This document shows positions 6,631 through 12,202 of a DNA stretch of 12,202 nucleotides, piece by piece; position 1 is the stretch's first letter, and the number at the start of each line of letters is the position of its first letter. Below the pieces are notes generated by a model that did no database searches, was not told the DNA's origin, and saw only the letters and a program-made list of their open reading frames with translations. A program made the translations under genes and the position numbers. The DNA lies in the NCBI GenBank assembly GCA_964593905.1, contig CAZQLE010000117.1, positions 1 through 12,202 of the forward strand, in the 5' to 3' direction. This DNA comes from CAZQLE01 sp964593905 (lineage in GTDB: Bacteria > Chloroflexota > Anaerolineae > Anaerolineales > Anaerolineaceae).

Positions 6631-7350
6631 TTATTTCAGATCGCGATACATGCCGAGCAATTGCCAGACGCGCACTGCGGCTTCGATCTGAATGCGGAAA
6701 TTCATTTTGGATTGTCCCCAGCGCCGGTCGGCAAAATAAATGGGGATCTCTTTGACCTTGAATCCCAGCTTGGATGCAACGTAGTTCATCTCCACCTGAA
6801 AGACATACCCGTTGGAACGAATCCGGTCCAGAGGCATCGCTTCCAGCGTGGCGCTTTTCCACAGTTTGAACCCGCCGGTGGCATCGCGCAGGCTCATGCT
6901 TAAGATGGTGCGCGCATAAAAATTGCCAAATCCTGAGAGGGCCTTGCGCCAGAACGGCCACTGTTCATCCAGTGCGCCGCCCGAAACATAGCGTGACCCG
7001 ATCACCCAGTCGCAGGTGTTTAAAGTTTCGACCAGCACGGGAATTTTATCGATGGGGTGCGAGAAATCGGCATCCATCTGCCCCACAGCGGTGGCACCCT
7101 CGGCGATGGCCTTACGGAAACCCTGAATATAAGCGGTCCCCAGCCCCTGTTTTCCGGCGCGGTGTAGGATGGAAATGCGGCCGGGATATTCTTTTGCCAG
7201 GTCTTCGGCAATCTGACCGGTGCCATCCGGGCTGTTGTCATCAACAATCAGCAGGGTCAATTCAGGCAGTGGCAGCTCAAACAGGGCAGAAACCAGCCGG
7301 GGCAGGTTTTCTGCTTCATTATAGGTTGGAATAATAAATGTGATTTTCAA
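6631..7350 (-). CDS. Polyprenol (dolichol) phosphate mannosyltransferase-like GT2 enzyme
   Basis: Family 2 glycosyltransferase of the DPM1 type, 239 aa, expected to transfer a hexose (typically mannose from GDP-mannose) to a polyprenyl phosphate on the cytoplasmic membrane face. This would supply a lipid-linked sugar for glycans or glycoproteins. The nucleotide-sugar fold is seen in FIIPTYNEAENLP (5-17), LIVDDNSPDGT (34-44), the metal-binding MDADFSHP (92-99), VIGSRYVSGG (116-125), DATGGFK (156-162) and the family's RRWGQSKM (209-216). It is the short, soluble form without C-terminal GtrA-like membrane helices. The sugar specificity is inferred from the family only. The start is TTG, directly abutting the stop codon of the receiver gene (TAA-TTG). 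An AAGGTG sequence 5 bases upstream, inside that gene, decides the start. It is the last gene of a four-gene operon with signalling proteins. Confidence 0.9.
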   Translation of the reverse strand: MKITFIIPTYNEAENLPRLVSALFELPLPELTLLIVDDNSPDGTGQIAEDLAKEYPGRISILHRAGKQGLGTAYIQGFRKAIAEGATAVGQMDADFSHPIDKIPVLVETLNTCDWVIGSRYVSGGALDEQWPFWRKALSGFGNFYARTILSMSLRDATGGFKLWKSATLEAMPLDRIRSNGYVFQVEMNYVASKLGFKVKEIPIYFADRRWGQSKMNFRIQIEAAVRVWQLLGMYRDLK

Positions 7351-8211
7351 TTAGGCACCTTGACGTGAAATTCGTTCCAGACTCTCGCGGAACGCATACA
7401 CTTCATCTGGAAGATCCTGCGCGGGAGACACCTCGTTAACCAGCACACCCAGCGGTTGCTGGCTGAAGCGGTTGGCCTCCCGATCCTGGTCGCGGTAGAA
7501 GTAGGTGAAAGACTGGTCCAATCGTCTTTGTATGCGGTTTTTGAGATCTGAAATATTCGACGGCCGGGTGACAATCAAAAAATCTGTCGTGGTGAGATGC
7601 CCAAGAAACGCATGGCTGTCAAATTCAGCGGTAATTTCTTTGAGCATGAGCGCCACGGCTCGCAGCAGATCATCTGAAGCCACGAAGCCGTAAACTTCTC
7701 GGAAATAATCCAGGTTTTTTAATCCCACGACCAGCATCGACCAATCGCGGGTGGTCAGGCAACTGTTTAATTTTTCCTGCACCAGATCGCCTTCCGAAAT
7801 GCCGGTGACCGGGTGGGTCAGGCTGCCGCGCTGGGCGCGCTGCAAAGCGTTGCGCACCCGCAGGCGCAGTTCCTGAATATCAAATGGTTTGGTAATGTAA
7901 TCATCGGCGTTGAGTTCCAGTCCCTTCAGACGCGCCATGCGCTCCCGTTTTTCGGTGAGGAAGATGATGGGCACGTGCTGGGTGCGCCGGTTGGCGCGCA
8001 GCCGGCCGGCCACTTCAAAGCCGTCGATGTCGGGCAGGCGAATATCCAAAATGACCAGATCGGGCAGGTTGGTCTGACAGGCGCGAATACCGTCTTCACC
8101 CCAGTTAACGGTTAAAACCTCATACCCTTGTACCCGGAAATAGGCATTGAGCATATCCGCAATGTCAAGATCGTCTTCTACGATGAGCAGGGTGGGTTTG
8201 TTTTCGTTCAC
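7351..8211 (-). CDS. Response regulator: receiver domain plus degenerate GGDEF-like domain
   Basis: 286 aa. Residues about 6-125 form a CheY-like receiver with all key residues: acidic pocket Glu12/Asp13/Asp14, phospho-acceptor Asp56 (LVILDIRLP), Thr86 and Lys108 (TKPF). Residues about 130-286 look like a decayed diguanylate cyclase fold. HPVTGIS stands where GGDEF domains have DxLTGLxNR, NLDYFREVYG resembles the DIDxFKxxND segment, and the signature GGDEF loop is replaced by LTTTDF (206-211). It should not make c-di-GMP. It may bind a nucleotide or simply serve as a protein-interaction module. There is no DNA-binding domain. The start is GTG with AAGGA about eight bases upstream, overlapping the stop of the V4R gene, which lies 9 nt away. 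No histidine kinase is encoded in the window, so the phosphodonor is unknown. Confidence 0.85.
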   Translation of the reverse strand: MNENKPTLLIVEDDLDIADMLNAYFRVQGYEVLTVNWGEDGIRACQTNLPDLVILDIRLPDIDGFEVAGRLRANRRTQHVPIIFLTEKRERMARLKGLELNADDYITKPFDIQELRLRVRNALQRAQRGSLTHPVTGISEGDLVQEKLNSCLTTRDWSMLVVGLKNLDYFREVYGFVASDDLLRAVALMLKEITAEFDSHAFLGHLTTTDFLIVTRPSNISDLKNRIQRRLDQSFTYFYRDQDREANRFSQQPLGVLVNEVSPAQDLPDEVYAFRESLERISRQGA

Positions 8212-8220
8212 TGACCGTCC

Positions 8221-8853
8221 TTAGCCAATGGGTTCCTTGGCGATCAGGAAATCGCAGGTTTCAGCCCCGGCTGATTTTGCAGTGACCTGCGAAACGCGGA
8301 ACTCCAGACCGCCAGAGACCCATTTCAGGCTCTCTTGCAGCAGTCCGGTGGCGATAAAACAGGCTGGTTTATCGGTATGTCTGCCCCAGCAAACCGGGCA
8401 GCGGTGAATGATATAGAGGAGGTTATCGCCCTGATCCTGGACGGTGGAAAGCTGATCGCTGGTGGTGGAGAAAATCTTTGCCATGGCCGGCAGACCAATG
8501 CGCAGTTTGGCGGGCAGCGGCAGCACTTTAAACGCCATATCTCCCACGCCGGCCAGAGCGCCGAAGTTGCGCAGCCCATTGGAAAAAGTTGCGCGGCCGG
8601 CGCGCTGCGCCAGACCCCGCCCACCGCGCGGGCCGTACATTTCTTCCAGCGCGCCGTTGATGGCAGAGAAATCGGCAAAGTCAAACTGCCGTTCCAGGTT
8701 GTCGGGCGGGTAATTGTCGATCAGCTCGGGCAGCCCGGCCAGATTGAGGATGGCATTCATCCCGTTCTTGCCCATTACTTCTTCCAGGGCGAGAATCGCG
8801 ATGCGGGAAATCTTATTTGGATAATAGAAGCCACTCTTAGGAATTCGGTCCAT
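8221..8853 (-). CDS. V4R (4-vinyl reductase) domain protein
   Basis: 210 aa, soluble. The C-terminal part (about 115-207) matches the V4R small-molecule-binding domain, with a cysteine-containing core HRCPVCWGRHTDKPACF (150-166) and a late Cys200. Cys152, Cys155, Cys165 and Cys200 could bind a metal or sense a ligand. V4R domains were named from bacteriochlorophyll 4-vinyl reductase (BchJ) and also occur in sensors of aromatic compounds and in archaeal and bacterial signalling proteins. There is no photosynthesis gene here, so a sensory role is more likely. The N-terminal half (1-110) has no motif I can name; GGRGLAQRAGRATF (77-90) and the G-rich segment after it recall a helical lead-in. It lies 9 nt downstream of the roadblock gene and 9 nt upstream of the receiver gene. 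No Shine-Dalgarno sequence is visible before its ATG, so coupled translation is likely. Confidence 0.8.
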   Translation of the reverse strand: MDRIPKSGFYYPNKISRIAILALEEVMGKNGMNAILNLAGLPELIDNYPPDNLERQFDFADFSAINGALEEMYGPRGGRGLAQRAGRATFSNGLRNFGALAGVGDMAFKVLPLPAKLRIGLPAMAKIFSTTSDQLSTVQDQGDNLLYIIHRCPVCWGRHTDKPACFIATGLLQESLKWVSGGLEFRVSQVTAKSAGAETCDFLIAKEPIG

Positions 8854-8862
8854 GATATTTAT

Positions 8863-9234
8863 TTAAATGAGCCTGGTAAGGTCTTCTGCAGCCCGGCGCA
8901 TATCGAGGAAAATTAACCCCAATTTTGCCTGTTCGCGCGCCAGTGCGGTTAACACCGCATCTTCGCCCACTGACATGAGCACAACATAGCCCTTCTCACC
9001 TTTAATATAAACTTGTTCCAGTGAGCCGCGGCCGAGTTCGTTGGCGATGCGTTCGCCCAGCGAGAGCATTGCAGCCGACATCGCTGAAACGCGGTCTTCT
9101 TCAACCCCTTGGGGCAATGCTGAGGCAATTGTAAGACCATCCACACTGACAATTGCAGAAGCTTCAATGTCAGGTGAGGAGGCTTGAAGGTCCCGGAGGC
9201 GATCAACCATTAGTTGGGTGCGTGACTTCGTCAA
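8863..9234 (-). CDS. Roadblock/LC7 domain protein (MglB-like)
   Basis: 123 aa, a single roadblock/LC7 domain. It has an N-terminal helix, then ASAIVSVDGLTIASALP (25-41), a long helix with MSAAMLSLGERIANELG (52-68), and the strand pattern QVYIKGEKGYVVLMSVGEDA (74-93). Bacterial members usually dimerise and regulate small Ras-like GTPases, as MglB acts on MglA in polarity and motility, or serve as scaffolds. No GTPase gene is present in this window, so its partner is either elsewhere or one of its operon neighbours. The start is TTG at 9234, decided by a strong AAGGAG seven bases upstream; the later ATG (residue 9) has no comparable site. It is the first gene of the operon, with a leader of about 90 bases containing a hairpin. 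Confidence 0.9.
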   Translation of the reverse strand: MTKSRTQLMVDRLRDLQASSPDIEASAIVSVDGLTIASALPQGVEEDRVSAMSAAMLSLGERIANELGRGSLEQVYIKGEKGYVVLMSVGEDAVLTALAREQAKLGLIFLDMRRAAEDLTRLI

Positions 9235-9291
9235 GGCGGCGCTCCTTACTTCTTTTTAATATAAATCTCTTTGTTGCCTTGTCTGGCGGAA

Positions 9292-9327
9292 AATCATCGT
9301 CTCCATCTAAAAATTTGGAGAATGATT
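9292..9327. promoter_or_regulatory. Imperfect palindrome / 5'-leader hairpin between divergent promoters
   Basis: AATCAT (9292-9297) pairs with ATGATT (9322-9327) and TCTCC (9300-9304) with GGAGA (9317-9321), leaving a 2-base CG bulge and a 12-base AT-rich loop. It sits at the predicted transcription start of the minus-strand operon and just upstream of the -10 box of the plus-strand gene. It could act as an operator for both promoters or as a leader hairpin on the roadblock mRNA. Confidence 0.5.
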
Positions 9328-9330
9328 GTT

Positions 9331-9336
9331 TATAAT
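9331..9336 (+). promoter_or_regulatory. Candidate -10 box for the GNAT gene
   Basis: A perfect TATAAT (9331-9336) on the plus strand, 72 bases before the chosen ATG. No clear -35 hexamer lies 16-18 bases upstream. It overlaps the minus-strand -10 box by three bases, so the two divergent promoters could not be occupied at once. Confidence 0.4.
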
Positions 9337-9362
9337 TTAGCACAGCGAATCTTTTTCGTCAA
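9334..9362 (-). promoter_or_regulatory. Housekeeping-sigma promoter of the roadblock-V4R-receiver-GT2 operon
   Basis: On the minus strand TTGACG (9357-9362) and TAAATT (9334-9339) are separated by 17 bases, with five of six and four of six consensus matches. The predicted transcript starts near 9327 and has a leader of about 93 bases ending in AAGGAG before the TTG start. Confidence 0.6.
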
Positions 9363-9408
9363 GCTGAGGGGTTTGTCTGGCAACATTTGTAAACCGGATG
9401 ATAAGTGG

Positions 9409-9891
9409 ATGAATTTTCAAATCGAGTCTCTCAAAGAGAATGCCGCCCAGGTGATCCGTAATTTTTGGGCGCAACACTGGTCGGGTGATGTGATGATCGT
9501 GCATAACCATATCTATCACCCTGAAGACCCCGGTGGTTTTGTCGCCCTGCAGGATGGTTCGGTTGTGGGTTTAGTGACCTGGGTTATCACCGGGCAGGCC
9601 TGTGAGGTGATCAGCCTCGACGCACTGCTGACCAGACAGGGCATTGGTTCGGCGCTATTGAACAGCGTGGAACAGATGGCAAAACAGACTGGCTGTAAAA
9701 GGGTGTGGTTAATTACCACCAATGACAATTTATCTGCTCTGCGGTTTTATCAAAAACGCGGTTACTGGTTAAAGATGGTTTATCCGGGTGCGGTAGATCT
9801 GGCCCGGCGGCTAAAGGCATCCATCCCGCTGGTCGGGCTGGATGGAATTCCTTTGCGGGATGAAATTGAGCTGGAACTGGAATTGGAGTGA
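9409..9891 (+). CDS. GNAT-family N-acetyltransferase
   Basis: Predicted acetyl-CoA-dependent N-acyltransferase, 160 aa from the chosen ATG. The GNAT core is visible: beta strands GGFVALQDGSVVGLVTWVI (42-60), ACEVISLDAL (64-73), the acetyl-CoA pyrophosphate-binding motif RQGIGSAL (76-83) that starts the central helix, and the C-terminal LITTNDNLSALRFYQKRGYW (101-120) typical of RimI-like members. The tail is acidic and ends in alternating Glu-Leu. The acceptor substrate is not predictable. The frame stays open upstream to 9271 (with an ATG at 9322), but that extension overlaps the promoter region and does not look like protein, so the ATG at 9409 is preferred despite lacking a strong Shine-Dalgarno sequence. 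The gene is divergent from the roadblock operon and has no close downstream partner. Confidence 0.85.
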   Translation: MNFQIESLKENAAQVIRNFWAQHWSGDVMIVHNHIYHPEDPGGFVALQDGSVVGLVTWVITGQACEVISLDALLTRQGIGSALLNSVEQMAKQTGCKRVWLITTNDNLSALRFYQKRGYWLKMVYPGAVDLARRLKASIPLVGLDGIPLRDEIELELELE

Positions 9892-9960
9892 ATTTGATCT
9901 TATGGAAAGGCCGGCTGTGTGCCAATCTGAGTTTTGCTTTAGAAAAGCCTTACATCTGCA

Positions 9961-9987
9961 ATTTTTAGGCCGAGACAGCCTAAAAAT
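9961..9987. repeat. Perfect 10-bp inverted repeat between GNAT and L,D-transpeptidase genes
   Basis: ATTTTTAGGC (9961-9970) pairs exactly with GCCTAAAAAT (9978-9987) around a 7-base loop. It lies 69 bases after the GNAT stop. No separate T-run follows on either strand, so it is not a standard terminator. A -10-like TAGAAT (9992-9997) starts five bases later and could drive the next gene, in which case the palindrome may be an operator. Confidence 0.55.
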
Positions 9988-10060
9988 GAGTTAGAATACC
10001 CTGTAGCCGGTTGAGCTTTTAACGATCTTGCCGGATGAAGGAATCGAGGTGTACATAATT

Positions 10061-11230
10061 ATGCGCAAGCTTTTTTTACTGAGTCTGACCGTCGCTTTTT
10101 TGTCGGCTGCCTGGCTGGTGAGCCCTGTTTGGGCCCAGGCAGCGCCGCCCGAAAACGGCGAAACTTTTAGTGGTGAATTGCTTTGCCAGCCTGATGCATA
10201 TCTGGTGGAACCAGATCATTGTCTGCCGTTGGGCCCTTCACAATTTCTGACGGATATGGCTAAAAAAGGGATTACTTTTCCCTTGCAGTCTTTGCCGGCC
10301 ATCCCCATTGATCCCGAACTTGCCAAGCTCCCCTTGAATTTTGCCAAGATCAACGTCGATCAATTTGAAGATGTACCGCTTTACAGCTCGCTGGATGATG
10401 CCGTGGCAGGCACCAACCCGGTTGGCAAGATTAACGCCGGGCCGCTGCGTTTTGTCAGTTATATTCAACGGGCGGATATTAATGGCGGCCATTTCTTGAT
10501 GTTAAAATCGGGCCAGTGGGTGCGCGCCTCACCGGCGGCGTTGTCTTATTTTGGCGGGCTGGTGTTCAGCCGTACGCCGCGCAACAACTTTGGCTGGATT
10601 GTGGATGACGCCAGGCCACGCTCAGCGCCAGGCTATGCCTACCCCGAAACGGGAAAGACCTATCTGCGTGAAGCCGTGGTGCAGGTTTTTGACCGGGTGG
10701 AGATGGATAACACCACCTGGTATATGATTGGGCTTAGCGAATGGGTTGAACGGCGTTATATTCGCATTGTTGAGGTGACCGGCCAGGCCCCGCAAGGGGT
10801 GGATAACAACCGTTGGATTGATGTGAACCTCTATGAGCAAACACTGGCCGTTTATGAGGATGGTACGTTGAAGTACGCCACCCTGATTGCAACCGGAATG
10901 GAGCCGTTTTACACCCAGCCGGGGGTATTTCAGGTGTATGAAAAGAAAGACACCGAGACCATGACCGGTGCGTTTGAGAACGATAAGTCAGATTACTATT
11001 ATCTGGAAGATGTGCCCTGGACGATGTACTTCGATGAGGCCCGTGCGCTGCACGGCGCTTACTGGCGCACCTGGTTCGGGTACCCGCAGTCGCACGGGTG
11101 TGTGAATCTCTCACTGGGTGATTCACGCTGGTTATATGACTGGGCCCGGGTGGGTGATTGGGTATATGTGCATGATCCCTCGGGTGAAACGCCCACCGAT
11201 CCTTCCTTCTATGGCAAGGGCGGGGCGTAA
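10061..11230 (+). CDS. Secreted L,D-transpeptidase (YkuD domain)
   Basis: Predicted exported peptidoglycan-crosslinking or protein-anchoring transpeptidase, 389 aa. It begins with a clear Sec signal peptide (MRKLFLLSLT, hydrophobic to about residue 24), with likely cleavage after WAQA. Residues 30-240 form a lineage-type N-terminal region with a possible disulfide (Cys42-Cys54) and no named domain. The YkuD catalytic domain spans about 251-372, with RWIDVNLYEQTLAVYEDG (251-268), TGMEPFYTQPGVFQVYEK (278-295), His331 (LHGAYW) and the active-site SHGCVNLS (344-351) containing His345 and Cys347. These enzymes form 3-3 or related crosslinks from tetrapeptide donors and are sensitive to carbapenems. 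GAGGTG nine bases before the ATG decides the start; an earlier in-frame TTG (10028) would spoil the signal peptide. A strong terminator follows, so it is probably transcribed alone or as the last gene. Confidence 0.93.
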   Translation: MRKLFLLSLTVAFLSAAWLVSPVWAQAAPPENGETFSGELLCQPDAYLVEPDHCLPLGPSQFLTDMAKKGITFPLQSLPAIPIDPELAKLPLNFAKINVDQFEDVPLYSSLDDAVAGTNPVGKINAGPLRFVSYIQRADINGGHFLMLKSGQWVRASPAALSYFGGLVFSRTPRNNFGWIVDDARPRSAPGYAYPETGKTYLREAVVQVFDRVEMDNTTWYMIGLSEWVERRYIRIVEVTGQAPQGVDNNRWIDVNLYEQTLAVYEDGTLKYATLIATGMEPFYTQPGVFQVYEKKDTETMTGAFENDKSDYYYLEDVPWTMYFDEARALHGAYWRTWFGYPQSHGCVNLSLGDSRWLYDWARVGDWVYVHDPSGETPTDPSFYGKGGA

Positions 11231-11247
11231 AATAAAGTGGTGATGAT

Positions 11248-11285
11248 TACGGGCGGGCCAATCAGTGGCCCGCCCGTATTTATTT
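11248..11285 (+). terminator. Strong intrinsic terminator of the L,D-transpeptidase gene
   Basis: A 13-bp perfect GC-rich stem (11248-11260 with 11266-11278) around the loop ATCAG is followed by TTTATTTA. The T-run is on the plus-strand side only. The minus-strand gene ending at 11339 has no equally good terminator. Confidence 0.9.
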
Positions 11286-11338
11286 AATGATCTTTGCGCC
11301 TGTCAAAAGGAAGCGCTCCAAACTGTTTTGGTGTGGAA

Positions 11339-12094
11339 CTACGGTTCCAGAATGATTTCCATGCTGGAGAGCATCACGGTGCCCGGGATGCGCTCGGCGC
11401 TCTCCTGGCGGATGGTGAGCCGCACTGGGGTGGTTTCTTCCACCTGGTAGGGAATGCCCACCTCAAACGGGGTGTGGCTGAGGTCACCCGTGGGGGCGGG
11501 AACGATGATCGAAGTGAAGCCAACCACTTTTCCGGTTTCATCAATCAGTTCGAGGATAAGCGGGTTATCATTGACCGGGCGGGCCAACCCGACCAGGGTC
11601 ACAATGCCGCCAGAAAGGGTTTGCCTGGGGCGTGGGAAGCGGATGAGATAGGGTTCATACAGGCTTTCCACCGGGTAAATTTCGGCTTTTCCGATGGCCA
11701 GCAGCAGCAGATCGGATGAGTTTAAAGCGATCAATCTTCCGAAGCTGTCTTTGATGCTCACCACCAGGCGGGCGGTTTCGACTGCACCGGGGATATTGAA
11801 ATCAATTTTGGGAGAAACCAGCAGTCGGCGGCCGATCTGGGGACGATAATCCAACGCTTCGCTGCGGATCATACGACCGTCTTCGCCGACGATATCGACA
11901 TATACATAACCATCCTCCCCGGGTGAGATGACCATTGAGATCAAAAACGGCGAGGTGATTTTTGAGAACCGGCCGGGTTGTTGCAGACGCAAATAGGCCA
12001 GCGGCGGTGTGGGGGTATAGGTAATGGTCGGGGTGGGTGAAGGTGTGCGCGTCAGCGTGATGGACGGCGTCAGCGTGGGGCGGCGGGCGCTCAT
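11339..12094 (-). CDS. Surface/lipoprotein-like protein with Thr/Pro linker, N-terminus missing
   Basis: The readable frame gives 251 aa. Residues about 6-31 are a low-complexity Thr/Pro linker (LTPSITLTRTPSPTPTI), and the rest is beta-rich, probably two Ig-like domains of about 90-100 residues. The second, TLSGGIVTLVGLARPVNDNP and onwards to the end, resembles Gmad2-type spore/envelope domains. Such linkers normally follow a lipobox in exported Chloroflexota proteins, so a signal peptide is expected before it. Instead the only in-frame start is an ATG five codons upstream of the linker (MSARR) with no signal, and the frame is closed by a stop at 12110-12112. The 5' part seems to have been lost at a junction near 12080. 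I therefore read this as a 3' fragment of a lipoprotein gene; a cytoplasmic protein starting at 12094 is the less likely alternative. Function is unknown. Confidence 0.7.
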   Translation of the reverse strand: MSARRPTLTPSITLTRTPSPTPTITYTPTPPLAYLRLQQPGRFSKITSPFLISMVISPGEDGYVYVDIVGEDGRMIRSEALDYRPQIGRRLLVSPKIDFNIPGAVETARLVVSIKDSFGRLIALNSSDLLLLAIGKAEIYPVESLYEPYLIRFPRPRQTLSGGIVTLVGLARPVNDNPLILELIDETGKVVGFTSIIVPAPTGDLSHTPFEVGIPYQVEETTPVRLTIRQESAERIPGTVMLSSMEIILEP

Positions 12095-12202
12095 CGAGGG
12101 GCTGGAAACCTATCTGAACAACGACCGGCCGCGCGCGCTGGCCGAACTGACGGCCGACTACGCCCACGCCGCTTCGAAGCTGGTGCTGCGGGCCGCCGAC
12201 CC
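12060..12202 (+). other. High-GC open frame at the right edge, possibly a foreign or chimeric segment
   Basis: From an ATG at 12060 a plus-strand frame stays open to the window end. From about 12081 it reads like real protein (RALIEGLETYLNNDRPRALA, then a helix rich in Ala and Leu). The last 120 bases are about 72 % G+C by hand count, and roughly 36 of 40 third codon positions are G or C, clearly higher than the neighbouring genes. No family is recognised. The part before 12080 belongs to the Thr/Pro linker of the opposite-strand gene, so the real reading frame probably begins at a junction and not at this ATG. Confidence 0.45.

Noticed and set aside
12049..12077. Direct repeat GCGTCAGCGTG (12049-12059 and 12067-12077)
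   Set aside because: It lies in the Thr/Pro linker (Leu-Thr repeats) and is explained by low-complexity coding; there is no sign of a transposon target duplication.
11802..12167. Minus-strand open frame of 121 codons at the right end
   Set aside because: It is out of frame with the Thr/Pro-linker protein and reads as a His/Pro-rich shadow.
1..12202. CRISPR array, insertion sequence or phage genes
   Set aside because: No regularly spaced repeats, transposase or phage-like proteins were seen on either strand.

Overview
The window looks like part of a chromosome of a Chloroflexota bacterium, most likely of the class Anaerolineae. This is inferred from the gene set and not from any marker search. 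It combines a stand-alone SagB-like nitroreductase, a secreted M1 peptidase lipoprotein, a roadblock/LC7 + V4R + receiver operon, L,D-transpeptidase and G5/3D cell-wall proteins, and a Thr/Pro-linker lipoprotein. GC is moderately high, and start codons are a mix of ATG, GTG and TTG, several of them decided by clear Shine-Dalgarno (SD) sequences.

Layout. (1) 5-2375, + strand: SagB/ThcOx-type nitroreductase followed after 4 nt by an M1-type lipoprotein peptidase. (2) 2372-3763, - strand: a class I photolyase, convergent with the peptidase and sharing the four bases TTAA with its stop codon. (3) 3764-4167: a 404-base gene-free stretch with three strong hairpins, ending in a consensus promoter for tRNA-Phe(GAA), which has its own terminator. 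(4) 4349-6576, + strand: a membrane-anchored DUF348/G5/3D wall protein whose end overlaps rsmA, echoing the yabE-rnmV-ksgA order of Bacillus. (5) 9234 down to 6631, - strand: a tight four-gene operon (roadblock/LC7, V4R, receiver with degenerate GGDEF, dolichol-phosphate-mannose-synthase-like GT2) with gaps of 9, 9 and 0 nt. It has a promoter at 9334-9362 and a terminator at 6581-6607. (6) 9409-11230, + strand: a GNAT acetyltransferase, then a secreted L,D-transpeptidase with a strong terminator. (7) 11339-12094, - strand: a surface protein with a Thr/Pro-rich linker whose natural N-terminus is missing. It runs into about 120 bases of roughly 72 % GC that read well as coding on the opposite strand.

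Most genes are ordinary: translation and tRNA, DNA repair, and cell-envelope maintenance. The roadblock-V4R-REC/GGDEF-like operon is the best candidate for an undescribed system. It has ligand-binding, protein-interaction and phosphoreceiver modules, but no kinase, GTPase or DNA-binding output beside it, and it is coupled to a polyprenol-sugar synthase. Other points worth checking are C instead of T at position 55 of the tRNA, the degenerate 3D domain, promoters very close to start codons, and the abrupt change at the right edge, which may be a chimeric join.
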